Positions 1 to 10,018 are shown, numbered from the stretch's first letter. The stretch is DNA of 64,000 nt from Tritonibacter aquimaris (GCF_009617595.1 NZ_WIXK01000002.1:310001-374000), one strand, 5' to 3'. The notes: a model not told the origin generated them from the sequence alone. A program made the numbers and translations.

Positions 1-18
1 ACGTGCTCCGAAAAGGAA

Positions 19-282
19 TCAACCCAGCGCTTTTACGCGTGCCGCCAGGCGGGACACTTTCCGGGATGCAGTGTTTTTGTGGTAAACACCTTTGGTCACG
101 CCGCGCATCAGTTCAGGCTGAGCTGCGCGCAGAGCAGCGACAGCTGCTTCTTTGTCACCAGATTCGATTGCTTCTTCAACGTTACGCAGGAAGGTGCGGA
201 TGCGCGAACGACGGGCTTTGTTTACGGCAAAGCGGCTTTCGTTCTGACGAGCGCGCTTTTTTGCTTGGGGCGAATTAGCCAT
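19..282 (-). CDS. rpsT: 30S ribosomal protein S20
   Basis: An 87-residue, very basic protein that matches S20 throughout: it opens with [15 protein letters not shown], continues with the K/R-rich helix [19 protein letters not shown] and ends with the typical [13 protein letters not shown] segment. S20 is a primary binder of 16S rRNA in the small subunit. The length is that of the family. The ATG has an upstream GAGG Shine-Dalgarno on the minus strand (sequence CCTCACAG on plus). The crotonase gene lies upstream in the same direction, but the 214-bp gap suggests a separate promoter. The stop codon lies at the left edge of the window. Confidence 0.97.
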   Translation of the reverse strand: MANSPQAKKRARQNESRFAVNKARRSRIRTFLRNVEEAIESGDKEAAVAALRAAQPELMRGVTKGVYHKNTASRKVSRLAARVKALG

Positions 283-453
283 TGGAGGACCTCACAGGGT
301 TTAAATTAATCGGCGCAGTGCCAGACAGCCCCGGGTCATTTCACCGGTGTGATTCTAGCCTGAGCGGGCTGCACGCGCATGTATAGCGGCGGCTTTTATC
401 CATATGTGCCTTGGGATGCAAGTGCTGATATGAAGGGCGGCTGCGTGCTTTTG

Positions 454-483
454 CCAAAGACCACCATGTTTGACGGTCTTTGG
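454..483. terminator. Perfect 9-bp hairpin between the crotonase gene and rpsT
   Basis: CCAAAGACC (454-462) and GGTCTTTGG (475-483) form a perfect 9-bp stem with a 12-base loop just downstream of the crotonase stop codon. On the minus strand it is followed by CAAAAG and not a clear T-run, so it may be a weak terminator or an mRNA 3'-end stabiliser. The rest of the 283-496 gap holds only the presumed rpsT promoter region. Confidence 0.4.
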
Positions 484-496
484 CTGTGTGTTGTGT

Positions 497-1273
497 TTAC
501 TTGTCGCGGAATTGCGCTTCGCGCTTTTCCAAAAAGGCGGCCATGCCTTCTTTTTGGTCTTCGGTCGCAAAAAGCGCGTGGAACAGGCGACGTTCAAACA
601 ACATGCCTTCGGCCAGCGGCAGCTCATAGCTGCGGTTGACGGCCTCTTTGGTTGCCAAAGTGCTGATCTGTGATTTTTCAGCAATTTTCTGCGCTGCTGC
701 GGTGGCTTCATCCAGCAATTTCTTGGCTGGGACTACACGCGACACAAGGCCTGAACGTTCCGCTTCTTCCGCATCCATAAAGCGGCCGGTGAGGTTCATA
801 TCCATCGCTTTGGATTTGCCAACAAATCGTGTGAGACGCTGGCTGCCACCCATGCCCGGCATAACGCCAAGGTTGATTTCTGGCTGGCCAAATTTGGCCG
901 TATCTGAGGCAATAATGAAATCACACATCATTGCCAGTTCACAGCCGCCACCCAAGGCGTAGCCAGAAACGGCAGCAATGACCGGCTTGCGGATCGCCGC
1001 GATGCGATCGTTTGCCTTGGCGAAAAGGTTCTCGTTGAAGACTTCAACGAATCCTTTGCTCGACATTTCCTTGATGTCGGCGCCTGCTGCAAAGGCTTTC
1101 TCTGAGCCTGTTACAACGATGCAGCGAACCTTTTCGCTGGTGTCTGCATCTTCCAACGCATCACAAAGCTCTTGCAGAAGCTCAGTGTTAAGTGCGTTCA
1201 ACGCCTCGGGGCGGTTCAGTTTAATGAGGCAAACATGGTCCTGCACGTCGACGTTGATCGTCTCATATGCCAT
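497..1273 (-). CDS. Enoyl-CoA hydratase/isomerase (crotonase family)
   Basis: A 258-residue crotonase-fold protein. It probably hydrates trans-2-enoyl-CoA esters in beta-oxidation or amino-acid breakdown. The oxyanion-hole segment [10 protein letters not shown] is at about residues 61-70. The two catalytic glutamates expected of a hydratase are both present: E112 in GGGCELAM and E132 in [12 protein letters not shown]. The length matches short-chain enoyl-CoA hydratases (about 258-260). It stands alone, with mutM upstream in the same direction and no other fatty-acid gene nearby. The hydratase activity is well supported; the exact chain-length or pathway cannot be told from sequence. Confidence 0.9.
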   Translation of the reverse strand: MAYETINVDVQDHVCLIKLNRPEALNALNTELLQELCDALEDADTSEKVRCIVVTGSEKAFAAGADIKEMSSKGFVEVFNENLFAKANDRIAAIRKPVIAAVSGYALGGGCELAMMCDFIIASDTAKFGQPEINLGVMPGMGGSQRLTRFVGKSKAMDMNLTGRFMDAEEAERSGLVSRVVPAKKLLDEATAAAQKIAEKSQISTLATKEAVNRSYELPLAEGMLFERRLFHALFATEDQKEGMAAFLEKREAQFRDK

Positions 1274-1338
1274 TGGGTTCCGCTTTCGATTGTTCCGTCT
1301 AAGTTGGATTCATTATCACGCATGAGAGACGGATCAAG

Positions 1339-2190
1339 CTATCTTTGACAGCTGCCACAGTAGAAGGTTGAACGACCAGACTGGGTGATCCTTAAGATTT
1401 CGCCTGTGCAACCCTCACGATGGCAGGGTTCTCCTTCGCGCCCATATGCATCAAAGCTATGCTGAAAATATCCAAGCTCTCCATTGGCTTGACGGAAGTC
1501 TTTGAGCGAAGATCCCCCTGCTTTGATCGCGTCTTGCAGGACCTTGCGGATCACCGGGACAAGGCTTGCAACTCGGTCCTTGGAGATCTGGCCAGCCTTG
1601 CGTGTTGGGGAAATGCCGCAACGGAACAGCGCTTCGCATACATAGATATTGCCTAAACCAGCGATGATTCCCTGATCCAAGAGCGCGGATTTGATCGGGG
1701 TGTTTTTCCTTTCGAGCGCAGAGATCAGGTAGGATTCGTTGAATGCATTCCCCAGCGGTTCTGGGCCCAAGACGTTGATGAGTTTGTGATTTTCCAATCC
1801 ATCAGTTGTGATCAGATCCATCGCGCCAAAACGGCGTGGGTCGTTGAAGGTGATGCGTGCGCCATTGTCCATGTCAAAGACAACGTGATCATGTTTGGCT
1901 GCTGCTGGGTGATCGTGCACAAACTGACCCAAGGGATCACCAGAGACCGTCATACGCCCCGACATGCCAAGATGGACAAGCAAGGTTTCACCACGATCCA
2001 GTTCCGCCAGAATATATTTGGAGCGCCGTTTCAGCCTTGATACCCGTGCCCCGGTCAGACGTTCTGACATGCGCTCGGGGAAAGGCCAGCGTAGGTCTGG
2101 GCGGTTAATTTGCGCCTTTATGATCACAGCCCCCTCCATCGATGGAGATAAACCACGCATCACGGTCTCGACCTCAGGCAATTCAGGCAT
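1339..2190 (-). CDS. mutM: Formamidopyrimidine-DNA glycosylase (Fpg)
   Basis: A bifunctional glycosylase/AP lyase that removes 8-oxoguanine and ring-opened purines. The mature protein must begin with proline, because P2 is the catalytic nucleophile, so the start was set at 2190 where the protein reads MPELPEVE; the frame is open 12 codons further upstream. The C-terminus has the zinc finger CHREGC...FYCGSCQR with four cysteines. The [12 protein letters not shown]-type helix-two-turn-helix segment reads [14 protein letters not shown]. Length is 283 residues, normal for the family. It is divergent from ubiE, with 93 bp between the two starts. Confidence 0.96.
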   Translation of the reverse strand: MPELPEVETVMRGLSPSMEGAVIIKAQINRPDLRWPFPERMSERLTGARVSRLKRRSKYILAELDRGETLLVHLGMSGRMTVSGDPLGQFVHDHPAAAKHDHVVFDMDNGARITFNDPRRFGAMDLITTDGLENHKLINVLGPEPLGNAFNESYLISALERKNTPIKSALLDQGIIAGLGNIYVCEALFRCGISPTRKAGQISKDRVASLVPVIRKVLQDAIKAGGSSLKDFRQANGELGYFQHSFDAYGREGEPCHREGCTGEILRITQSGRSTFYCGSCQR

Positions 2191-2283
2191 TACATCGCTC
2201 CTGCAACAGATGACCGTGAGCCGCATTGTGCCCCGGAATTTGCGCCCTATAACTGGGGCGAACCAGAGGAAACGGCAAGTCCC

Positions 2284-3036
2284 ATGACCGAGACATCAGA
2301 AAATACCACCCACTTCGGATTTGAAACCGTCCCTGAACACGAAAAAGCAGGTCGTGTGCAGGGGGTCTTCAACTCGGTTGCCTCTAAATATGACATTATG
2401 AACGATGTCATGAGCGTGGGGATCCACCGCGTCTGGAAAGATGCAATGATGGATTGGTTGGCCCCGCGCCCCGGTCAAAAGCTACTCGATGTGGCAGGGG
2501 GGACGGGTGACATTTCATTCCGCTTCCTCAAACGTGCGGGCTACGGGCATTCAACCGTTCTGGATCTGACGCGCCCCATGTTGGAGGCTGGGCGTCAGCG
2601 CGCCGAGGCGGAAAAGATGGCCGATAGTCTGGATTGGGTCACCGGTGATGCAATGGCACTGCCGTTTCAGGACAATACCTTTGATGTCTACACGATATCG
2701 TTTGGCATACGAAATGTAACCCGGCCGTTGGAGGCGCTCAAAGAAGCGTACCGTGTGCTGAAACCCGGCGGCCGCCTGATGGTGCTGGAGTTCAGCCAGC
2801 TGCCAAATGACGGGCTGCAGAAACTCTATGATCTTTACTCGTTCAACGTGATCCCGCGCATGGGGCAGCTGATCGCAAATGACTATGACAGCTATCAGTA
2901 CCTTGTTGAATCTATTCGTAACTTCCCAGATCAGGATACATTCCTTGGCATGCTGCGCGAAGCGGGATTTGCCAATGCCAAGTACCGTAACTTGTCTTTG
3001 GGCATTGCGGCACTCCACTCCGGCTGGAAGATCTGA
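2284..3036 (+). CDS. ubiE: Demethylmenaquinone/2-methoxy-6-polyprenyl-1,4-benzoquinol methyltransferase
   Basis: A 250-residue SAM-dependent class I methyltransferase that performs the C-methylation step of ubiquinone synthesis. The SAM-binding motif is [13 protein letters not shown] (about residues 66-78); the UbiE signatures [21 protein letters not shown] near the N-terminus and ISFGIRNVT mid-protein are both clear. It lies 3 bp upstream of ubiB and is surely co-transcribed with it, the usual alphaproteobacterial arrangement. It faces away from mutM. Confidence 0.96.
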   Translation: MTETSENTTHFGFETVPEHEKAGRVQGVFNSVASKYDIMNDVMSVGIHRVWKDAMMDWLAPRPGQKLLDVAGGTGDISFRFLKRAGYGHSTVLDLTRPMLEAGRQRAEAEKMADSLDWVTGDAMALPFQDNTFDVYTISFGIRNVTRPLEALKEAYRVLKPGGRLMVLEFSQLPNDGLQKLYDLYSFNVIPRMGQLIANDYDSYQYLVESIRNFPDQDTFLGMLREAGFANAKYRNLSLGIAALHSGWKI

Positions 3037-3039
3037 TCA

Positions 3040-4569
3040 ATGCGCGGTCCCCACAATATTATCCGCCTGATCCGAACAGGCGCCACAATGGTGCGAACCG
3101 GGGCCATGAATGTGGTGCTCGACGCGTTTGAAGCACCCCGAGCGCTGCGCATCGTTGCATACGGTCTGGGCTGGCCGTTCCAATGGTTGGGCTACAAAGG
3201 TGATGAAAACATGCCGGCGGCCACGCGTGCGCTGACCGCGCTTGGGCCTGCTTACATCAAATTTGGTCAGGTGCTCTCAACCCGTCCTGATGTGGTTGGC
3301 GATGATCTCGCCCGTCAGCTGCGCGTGTTGCAGGATAAATTGCCCGCGTTTTCACGAGACGCCGCTGTTGAGCAGGTTGAACGTGAACTGGGCCGCCCAA
3401 TCGGTGAAGTATTTTCTGAGTTCAGTGAGCCAATCGCGGCCGCGTCTATTGCGCAGGTTCACAAGGCGCGACTGGTCGACAGTGGGCGTGAAGTTGCAGT
3501 GAAAGTTCTGCGCCCGGGTATTGAACGCGCCTTCAACCGCGACGTGGACGCTTTTTACTTTGCCGCGCGCATTGTTGATATTTTTGCCCCTGGTGCGCGT
3601 CGATTGCGCCCGATGGATGTGGTTGAGCACTTTGATGGCGTGGTGCAGGGGGAGCTGGATCTTCGCCTTGAAAGCGCCGCAGCGTCTGAATTTGCGGCAA
3701 ATACGCAAAATGACGAAGGCTTCCAGCTGCCGCAGATTCTGTGGAACCACTCTTCGCGCCGCGTGATGACCTTGGGCTGGGCGGATGGCACCGCTCTGGG
3801 GGACAATGACGCTTTGGATGCTGCAGGCCATAACCGGCCCGCGCTGGCAGAACGTGTTCTGACACTGTTTTTGCGCCATGCATTGCGTGATGGTTACTTC
3901 CACGCGGATATGCATCAGGGCAATCTAAAGGTTGCTGATAATGGCGATATCATTGCCTATGATTTTGGCATTATGGGCCATATCGATGAATATACCCGCC
4001 GGGTTTATGCTGAAATCCTCTATGGTTTCATCAAACGCGACTATCGCCGCGTGGCCGAAGTGCATTTTGAAGCGGGCTATGTGCCTGCCAATCAAGACGT
4101 CGATGAATTCGCCCGTGCGCTGCGCGCGGTGGGAGAGCCGATTTTTGGGATGGATGCGGATCGTATCTCGATGGGGCGTTTGCTCAACTACCTGTTTGAG
4201 GTGACTGAGCGCTTTGGCATGGAAACCCGGACCGAACTTATCTTGCTGCAACGCACCATGGTTGTTGTTGAAGGGGTGGCGCGTTCCTTGAACCCACATA
4301 TGAATATCTGGGAAACGGCCCATCCGGTTGTTGAGGATTACATCAAAAGTTCAATCGGCCCAAAAGCTGTGATCAACGACCTGGCAAAAACGGCCAAAGT
4401 CATGGCCCGATTTGGTCCGCGTCTCCCTGGGCTGGTGGAAAAGGCATTGGTTGCGCAATCCAGTGAGCCTGAAGAACGCCCTAATGGGGGCAAAGCATGG
4501 CTTGTGCCTGGTGGTCTGGGCCTGGTGGGCGGGGTCGTGATCAGCGCCTTGGCCTTTTGGGGGTTTTAG
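3040..4569 (+). CDS. ubiB: Atypical kinase/ATPase UbiB, ubiquinone biosynthesis
   Basis: A 509-residue member of the ABC1/ADCK/UbiB family, required for aerobic ubiquinone synthesis. Recognisable parts are the KxGQ-type motif in AYIKFGQVLSTRPD, the alanine-rich nucleotide loop AAASIAQVHKA, the catalytic-loop HADMHQGNL and the metal-binding DFGIMG. The C-terminus ends in a hydrophobic stretch (GGLGLVGGVVISALAFWGF) that anchors the protein in the membrane. The start lies 3 bp after the ubiE stop, indicating one mRNA with ubiE. Confidence 0.95.
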   Translation: MRGPHNIIRLIRTGATMVRTGAMNVVLDAFEAPRALRIVAYGLGWPFQWLGYKGDENMPAATRALTALGPAYIKFGQVLSTRPDVVGDDLARQLRVLQDKLPAFSRDAAVEQVERELGRPIGEVFSEFSEPIAAASIAQVHKARLVDSGREVAVKVLRPGIERAFNRDVDAFYFAARIVDIFAPGARRLRPMDVVEHFDGVVQGELDLRLESAAASEFAANTQNDEGFQLPQILWNHSSRRVMTLGWADGTALGDNDALDAAGHNRPALAERVLTLFLRHALRDGYFHADMHQGNLKVADNGDIIAYDFGIMGHIDEYTRRVYAEILYGFIKRDYRRVAEVHFEAGYVPANQDVDEFARALRAVGEPIFGMDADRISMGRLLNYLFEVTERFGMETRTELILLQRTMVVVEGVARSLNPHMNIWETAHPVVEDYIKSSIGPKAVINDLAKTAKVMARFGPRLPGLVEKALVAQSSEPEERPNGGKAWLVPGGLGLVGGVVISALAFWGF

Positions 4570-4623
4570 GCTTCAGGCGCGATCTATTTGACAAACGCGA
4601 ATGATAGAGCCAGCTTTTCCAGT

Positions 4624-5190
4624 ATGACGGATCAAACGGACGATATTCTGAACCTGCTGCCTGCACGCCTAAAAGAGGCGCGCCGCGCACAGGGGCTTTC
4701 GCTTGAAGCGGTGGCCAATCTTTCGGGTGTCAGCCGCTCGATGGTGAGCCAGATTGAACGTGGTGAATCGAGCCCCACCATTGCAACATTGTGGAACCTT
4801 ACACGTGCATTGCAGGTCGATTTTGCGGGCCTTCTAGAGGCCGGGCAGAAGCAGGACTGGATTGATGTGCTGCAAGCTGCGGATGTTCCCATTATTCAAA
4901 ACATGGGGCAAGGCTGTAAAATCAAGATCTTATCTCCTCCCGAAGATGCGGGTGGGCATGAGGTCTATGATATTGAACTGTTGCCTGCAGGCGCATTGAT
5001 CAGCCAACCTCATACGGTTGGAACGCGCGAACAGCTTACCGTTCTGGATGGAAAAGTTCGGCTGTCTTCGGGCAGCGCCGAAGAGATCCTGCAGACGGGA
5101 GATACGGCACGCTACGCTGCAGATGTGCCTCATGCGATTACGGCTGAAAACGATTCAGCCCGTGTATTCTTAATTGTCAAAAACGGTTGA
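4624..5190 (+). CDS. XRE-family transcriptional regulator with cupin sensor domain
   Basis: A two-domain repressor-type regulator of 188 residues from the ATG at 4624; a TTG 36 bp upstream is possible but less likely. An XRE helix-turn-helix covers about residues 16-70 (LKEARRAQGLSLEAVANLSG, then VSRSMVSQIERGESSPT). The C-terminal half (about 100-185) is a small cupin barrel of the kind that binds a small effector. It lies 144 bp upstream of kbl-tdh on the same strand. Regulators of this class often control adjacent amino-acid catabolic genes, so control of threonine breakdown is a reasonable inference but is not shown by the sequence. Confidence 0.85.
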   Translation: MTDQTDDILNLLPARLKEARRAQGLSLEAVANLSGVSRSMVSQIERGESSPTIATLWNLTRALQVDFAGLLEAGQKQDWIDVLQAADVPIIQNMGQGCKIKILSPPEDAGGHEVYDIELLPAGALISQPHTVGTREQLTVLDGKVRLSSGSAEEILQTGDTARYAADVPHAITAENDSARVFLIVKNG

Positions 5191-5300
5191 AAGCTGGTCA
5201 CTCCCTTGCATTGGGGTATTTTTGATCGGGTGCAGTATCCGTTATCGCAGATTTTTTTCCGTGATGTGAAAAATTCCCTCTTTACGGATGGGCATCCAAT

Positions 5301-5336
5301 ATGACAGATTTCCTCCAATCAATGGAGTTCTGTCAT
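5301..5336 (+). promoter_or_regulatory. Inverted repeat overlapping the kbl ribosome binding site and start codon
   Basis: ATGACAGA (5301-5308) is repeated inverted as TCTGTCAT (5329-5336), and inside it CTCCA (5313-5317) pairs with TGGAG (5323-5327). The inner right arm is the Shine-Dalgarno of kbl, and the outer right arm runs into its ATG at 5335. As RNA this would hide both initiation signals; as DNA it could be an operator for the upstream XRE regulator. Confidence 0.5.
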
Positions 5337-6519
5337 GTCGAATGCTTTCCTGTCTCATCTCAGTGAAACCCTGACCCAGATCGAAAACGATGGCCTCTTC
5401 AAGAAAGAGCGCCTGATCACTTCGCCACAGGGTGGTGAGATCCAAGTTGGGGATCGCAAGGTCATCAACCTTTGCGCCAACAATTACCTTGGCTTGGCCG
5501 ATCACCCAGATCTGATTACAGCAGCAAAAGCCGCGATGGAGCCCAAAGGGTTTGGCATGGCCTCAGTGCGGTTCATCTGCGGCACGCAGGATCTGCATCG
5601 TGAGCTGGAGCAGCGACTGGCGCAGTTCTTGGGCAAGGACGATTCGATTCTGTTTGCGGCCTGTTTTGATGCCAATGGTGGTCTGTTCGAACCGCTGCTG
5701 ACATCCGAGGATGCGATTGTATCTGACAGCCTGAATCATGCCTCTATCATCGATGGTATCCGCCTCTGCAAAGCGCAGCGTTATCGGTACGCAAACAACG
5801 ATATGGATGATCTTGAGGCCAAGCTTAAGGACGCACGTGCAAACGGGGCGCGCCATATCATGATCGCAACCGATGGTGTGTTTTCAATGGATGGCTATCT
5901 TGCCAACTTGCCCGCTGTCCGGGAACTCGCCGACAAATATGATGCGGTGGTGATGGTGGATGACTGCCACGCAACTGGTTTTATGGGGCCAAACGGTGCG
6001 GGGACGCCTGATCATTTTGGTGTTGATATCGACATTCTGACAGGCACCTTGGGCAAGGCCCTAGGTGGGGCGATTGGCGGCTATATCGCCGGCCCGCAGC
6101 CCGTTATCGATCTGTTGCGGCAGCGCGCGCGGCCATATCTGTTTTCGAACTCATTGCCGCCAGCGATCGTTGCGGCGGGGCTTGAAGCCATCCGCCTGGT
6201 GGAAGACGGCGCAGAGCTTCGCGCGCAGTTGTTTGAAAACACCGCTTATTGGCGCGCGGGGCTTGAACGACTGGGGTTTGACCTGCTGCCCGGTGAGCAT
6301 CCGATTGTGCCGGTTATGCTCGGCGAAGCGCAGCTCGCGCAAGATATGGCGGCGCGTCTGTTTGAAGAAGGTGTCTATGTGTCTGGCTTCTTTTTCCCGG
6401 TGGTCCCGCGCGGGCAGGCCCGCATCCGCACCCAGATGAATGCGGCGCTGACGCGTGAGGATCTTGATCGTGCGCTTGCGGCCTTTGAAACCGCTGGCAA
6501 AGCCTGTGGGGTGATCTGA
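5335..6519 (+). CDS. kbl: Glycine C-acetyltransferase (2-amino-3-ketobutyrate CoA ligase)
   Basis: A 394-residue PLP enzyme of the alpha-oxoamine synthase family. It cleaves 2-amino-3-ketobutyrate with CoA to glycine and acetyl-CoA, the second step of threonine degradation. Seen are [14 protein letters not shown] near the N-terminus, the PLP aspartate region [11 protein letters not shown] and the Schiff-base lysine in [14 protein letters not shown]. The length is that of E. coli Kbl (about 398). TGGAG sits 7 bases before the ATG. The stop codon shares one base with the tdh start (TGATG), so the two are translationally coupled. Confidence 0.96.
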   Translation: MSNAFLSHLSETLTQIENDGLFKKERLITSPQGGEIQVGDRKVINLCANNYLGLADHPDLITAAKAAMEPKGFGMASVRFICGTQDLHRELEQRLAQFLGKDDSILFAACFDANGGLFEPLLTSEDAIVSDSLNHASIIDGIRLCKAQRYRYANNDMDDLEAKLKDARANGARHIMIATDGVFSMDGYLANLPAVRELADKYDAVVMVDDCHATGFMGPNGAGTPDHFGVDIDILTGTLGKALGGAIGGYIAGPQPVIDLLRQRARPYLFSNSLPPAIVAAGLEAIRLVEDGAELRAQLFENTAYWRAGLERLGFDLLPGEHPIVPVMLGEAQLAQDMAARLFEEGVYVSGFFFPVVPRGQARIRTQMNAALTREDLDRALAAFETAGKACGVI

Positions 6520-7565
6520 TGCGTCCCAATACAATGAAGGCACTGGAAAAGTCCAAGCCCGAAGAAGGCTTGTGGCAGGTGCAGGCCCCCGTGCCGGAAA
6601 TAGGCCCCGATGATGTGTTGATTAAGGTCAATACAACAGGCATCTGCGGCACCGATATTCACATCTGGAACTGGGATGACTGGGCATCGGCCACGGTGCC
6701 GACCCCAATGATCACAGGGCATGAATTTGCCGGTGAAATTGTTGATATCGGTAAAGAGGTAACGGGGCTTAAAATCGGTCAGCGCTGCTCTGGTGAGGGG
6801 CATCTGATCGAACATGACAGCCGTCAGTCGCGCGCGGGCAAGTTTCATCTTGATCCCGGAACCCGCGGGATTGGGGTGAATGTTCAAGGAGCGTTTGCGC
6901 AGTATCTGCGTTTGCCCGCGTTTAATGTGGTGCCACTGCCGGATGATATCCCAGATGAGATCGGTGCGATCTTGGACCCATTGGGCAATGCGGTACACAC
7001 CGCGTTGAGCTTTGATCTTTTGGGGGAAGATGTGCTGATCACCGGCGCGGGCCCGATTGGCATTATGGCAGCGGCGGTTGCCCGTCACGCAGGTGCGCGC
7101 AATGTGGTGATCACGGATATCAACCCGGATCGATTGGCGCTGGCGGAACATGTGGTGCCTTCGGTGCGTGCAGTGAATGTCGGTTCTGAGGATCTCAACG
7201 ATGTGATCCATGAGCTTGGCATGACGCAGGGATTTGATGTGGGGCTTGAGATGTCCGGCAGCCAGGCCGCTCTGGATCAGATGGTCGACGCCTTGGTGAT
7301 GGGCGGAAAGATCGCGCTTTTGGGTATTCCACCGGGGCAATCACCGGTGGATTGGTCGCGGATCGTGTTCAAGGCCATCACCATCAAAGGCGTCTATGGC
7401 CGCGAGATGTTTGAAACCTGGTACAAGATGATCGCCATGTTGCAAAACGGGCTCGACGTAAGCCGGGTGATCACCCACCGTTTTGGGGTGGATGACTTTG
7501 CCAAAGGCTTTGCTGCGATGAAATCAGGCCGCTCTGGCAAAGTGGTTCTTGACTGGAACAGCTAG
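6519..7565 (+). CDS. tdh: L-threonine 3-dehydrogenase lacking the structural-zinc cysteines
   Basis: A zinc-type medium-chain dehydrogenase that oxidises L-threonine to 2-amino-3-ketobutyrate with NAD. From the ATG at 6519 it has 348 residues; an internal ATG at 6534 (MKALEKS) matches the E. coli N-terminus, but only the first has a GGGGTG Shine-Dalgarno. Catalytic zinc ligands C43 and H68-E69 (GHEF) are present (C38, H63, E64 in E. coli numbering), and the Rossmann motif is GAGPIG. The structural zinc lobe is altered: the positions of E. coli C93, C96, C99 and C107 are Glu, Ser, Ser and Asp here. Coupled to kbl. Confidence 0.94.
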   Translation: MRPNTMKALEKSKPEEGLWQVQAPVPEIGPDDVLIKVNTTGICGTDIHIWNWDDWASATVPTPMITGHEFAGEIVDIGKEVTGLKIGQRCSGEGHLIEHDSRQSRAGKFHLDPGTRGIGVNVQGAFAQYLRLPAFNVVPLPDDIPDEIGAILDPLGNAVHTALSFDLLGEDVLITGAGPIGIMAAAVARHAGARNVVITDINPDRLALAEHVVPSVRAVNVGSEDLNDVIHELGMTQGFDVGLEMSGSQAALDQMVDALVMGGKIALLGIPPGQSPVDWSRIVFKAITIKGVYGREMFETWYKMIAMLQNGLDVSRVITHRFGVDDFAKGFAAMKSGRSGKVVLDWNS

Positions 7566-7569
7566 TTTC

Positions 7570-8289
7570 TTAGTTGGCTGCAACGCGCGTGCCGTTTTGT
7601 AGCCAATACACATCATCGCCCTCAAACACGCCAACGCTGATCGGGCGCCCGTAGCCTGCGCCGCTGTCAAGGTTGACGCGGTTGCCATAGTGCTGCGGTG
7701 CTTTGAGTGCGGTATGGCCGTGGACAACAAGCCAAGGGTGATCTTCCTGAAAGCTGAGGAAGGGTTCACGAATCCAGACTAGATCATTTTCTTCCTGATC
7801 CGCCAGCGCCACCTTGGGTCGAATACCTGCATGAACAAACAGATACCCTTCCGTTTGATAGAAGCAGGGAAGGTTGCGAAGGAATGCTTTATGAGCTGCT
7901 GGAACTGCTTCTTTTGCATGGGCATGAACCTCAGACAAACGATGTTCGTCTGTGACTTCAATACCGTAGGATGAGAGAGTGGCCCGACCACCCAGATCTT
8001 TGTGTAACCAGTTATGTGTAACTTTCAAATGGGGGTCGTGGCGTGGTCCGTCTTCGAGAAACCATTCAAACATACGGTCATGGTTTCCCTTAACCGCAGT
8101 CCAATTGCGCCCCGCGTTGATTCCGCCAGAAATGAGCTCCAAAACACCTGCGCTATCAGGGCCTCGATCAACATAATCACCTAGAAACACCACCTGAGCA
8201 TCCGGGCCGCCATCTGCTTCAATCCAGCCTAGGGCTTCTTGCAGCATGGAGAGCTGCCCGTGAATGTCACCGATGGCGTAGATGGTCAT
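7570..8289 (-). CDS. Metallophosphoesterase, serine/threonine phosphatase type
   Basis: A calcineurin-like phosphoesterase of 239 residues from ATG 8289 (MTIYAIGDIHG), preferred over an upstream in-frame ATG because the GDIHG motif normally starts within the first ten residues. The full metal-binding set is there: GDIHG, GDYVDRG, GNHD, and the later histidines in LFVHAGIRP and VVHGHTAL. The family includes bacterial PrpA/PrpB-type phosphatases and Ap4A hydrolase-like enzymes; the substrate cannot be assigned. It converges on tdh, with only 4 bp between the stop codons. Confidence 0.87.
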   Translation of the reverse strand: MTIYAIGDIHGQLSMLQEALGWIEADGGPDAQVVFLGDYVDRGPDSAGVLELISGGINAGRNWTAVKGNHDRMFEWFLEDGPRHDPHLKVTHNWLHKDLGGRATLSSYGIEVTDEHRLSEVHAHAKEAVPAAHKAFLRNLPCFYQTEGYLFVHAGIRPKVALADQEENDLVWIREPFLSFQEDHPWLVVHGHTALKAPQHYGNRVNLDSGAGYGRPISVGVFEGDDVYWLQNGTRVAAN

Positions 8290-8363
8290 AGTCATATCTT
8301 TCAAACGTTTTGACACCTGTATGACAGCTGATTGCAACAGGCGGGTTTCAAATCAGGACAGTA

Positions 8364-8398
8364 TAAAAACAAAAAAGGCCGCATCTGGATGCGGCCTT
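8364..8398 (-). terminator. Rho-independent terminator of serC-serA
   Basis: On the minus strand AAGGCCGCAT pairs with ATGCGGCCTT (10-bp stem, 4-base loop, 8375-8398 on plus), followed by a T-rich tail (A-run 8366-8376 on plus). It lies 25 bp after the serA stop codon. Confidence 0.9.
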
Positions 8399-8422
8399 CT
8401 GAATTTTACAAACATGCGCCTG

Positions 8423-10018
8423 TTAGACGACGTCAAAAGCCAGCGGCTTGATCTGGGTGAAAAGACCCAGCTCTGCCAGTTTTGCGCGTGCTGCTGCCGG
8501 TACCGGAGCATCAACATAAAGCAGCGCGATTGCTTCGCCGCCTGCATCGCTGCGGCCAAGGGTAAAGTTCGCGATGTTTACGTCCATGTCGCCCATTGTC
8601 TTACCCAATGCGCCAATGATGCCGGGAACATCTTTGTTGGTGGTGTAAAGCATGTGTGCGCCAACTTCGGCATCGATGTTGATGCCTTTGATCTGGATGA
8701 AGCGCGGCTTGCCATCAGAGAAGACAGTACCTGCAACCGAACGCTCACGCTTGGAGGTCACAACGGTCACCTTGACGTAGCCATCAAACGAGCCGGTCTT
8801 GTCCTGTGTGGTGGTGGAGATCTGAATGCCACGCTCTTTGGCGATAACCGGCGCAGAGACCATGTTCACATCAGGGTTTGCCTTTTTCATGATACCCGCG
8901 ATGACTGAGCAGTTCAGTGCTTCCAGGTTCATATCGGCAACAATACCATCATAGCAGATGTTGATCGCTTCGATCGGCTCATCGGTCATCTGACCTGCAA
9001 ACGCGCCGAGGTGATCCGCCAGTTTGATCCAGGGGCCCATGATCTTGGCTTCTTCAGCGGTCACGGATGGCATGTTCAGCGCGTTTTCAACTGCGCCGGT
9101 CAGCAGGTAGTTGGACATCTGCTCAGCCACTTGCAGGGCCACGTTTTCCTGTGCCTCGGTGGTTGCCGCGCCCAAGTGCGGGGTGCAGACAACGTTGGGT
9201 AGGTTGAACAGTGCGTTTTCTTTTGCAGGCTCTTCTGAGAATACGTCGAATGCAGCGCCTGCGACATGGCCAGACTTCAAGAGTTCCGCCAGCGCTTCTT
9301 CGTCAACCAGACCACCGCGGGCACAGTTGATGATACGCACGCCTTTTTTGGTCTTGGCGAGGTTTTCAGCAGACAGAATATTCTTGGTGCCTTCGGTGAA
9401 CGGCACGTGCAGGGTGATGAAGTCCGCGCGGGTCAGCAGCTCATCCAGCTCGACCTTTTCGACCTGCATTTTTTCGGCCTTCTCTTCCGACAGGAAGGGG
9501 TCGAACGCAACGACTTTCATTTTCAGACCACGGGCGCGGTCACACACGATGCCACCGATGTTGCCCGCACCAATAACGCCCAGCGTTTTGTTGGTCAGCT
9601 CAACACCCATGAATTTGGACTTTTCCCATTTGCCGGCATGGGTAGATTCGGACGCTTCCGGGATCTGGCGCGCAACAGCAAACATCATCGCAATCGCATG
9701 TTCGGCAGTGGTGATCATGTTGCCGAACGGCGTGTTCATCACGATCACGCCTTTTTTCGACGACGCTTCTTTGTCCACGTTGTCGGTGCCGATGCCTGCG
9801 CGACCAACAACTTTGAGGTTGGTTGCCGATTCCAGGATGGTTGGGGTCACTTTGGTCGCAGAGCGGATCGCGAGACCGTCGTATTGGCCGATGATTTCGG
9901 CCAGTTTGTCTTTGTCCTTGCCAACGTCGGGCAGGAAATCAACGTCGATGCCGCGATCGCGGAAGATCTGCACGGCGGTTTCAGACAGTTTGTCGGATAC
10001 GAGTACTTTGGGAGCCAT
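8423..10018 (-). CDS. serA: D-3-phosphoglycerate dehydrogenase
   Basis: The first enzyme of serine synthesis, oxidising 3-phosphoglycerate with NAD. The start was set at ATG 10018 (MAPKVLVSDKLSE), giving 531 residues, the length of the long type 1 enzymes; the frame is open 21 codons upstream. Seen are the Rossmann motif GVIGAGNIGGIV, the RGG signature in NCARGGLVDEEAL, the catalytic histidine in TPHLGAAT, an intervening ASB-type domain and a C-terminal ACT domain (about residues 450-531). It lies 69 bp downstream of serC in the same operon and ends at a strong terminator. Confidence 0.96.
   Translation of the reverse strand: MAPKVLVSDKLSETAVQIFRDRGIDVDFLPDVGKDKDKLAEIIGQYDGLAIRSATKVTPTILESATNLKVVGRAGIGTDNVDKEASSKKGVIVMNTPFGNMITTAEHAIAMMFAVARQIPEASESTHAGKWEKSKFMGVELTNKTLGVIGAGNIGGIVCDRARGLKMKVVAFDPFLSEEKAEKMQVEKVELDELLTRADFITLHVPFTEGTKNILSAENLAKTKKGVRIINCARGGLVDEEALAELLKSGHVAGAAFDVFSEEPAKENALFNLPNVVCTPHLGAATTEAQENVALQVAEQMSNYLLTGAVENALNMPSVTAEEAKIMGPWIKLADHLGAFAGQMTDEPIEAINICYDGIVADMNLEALNCSVIAGIMKKANPDVNMVSAPVIAKERGIQISTTTQDKTGSFDGYVKVTVVTSKRERSVAGTVFSDGKPRFIQIKGINIDAEVGAHMLYTTNKDVPGIIGALGKTMGDMDVNIANFTLGRSDAGGEAIALLYVDAPVPAAARAKLAELGLFTQIKPLAFDVV

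Noticed and set aside
6375-7340. Minus-strand open frame of 321 codons
   Set aside because: Antisense to tdh and the end of kbl, both of which have complete catalytic motifs.
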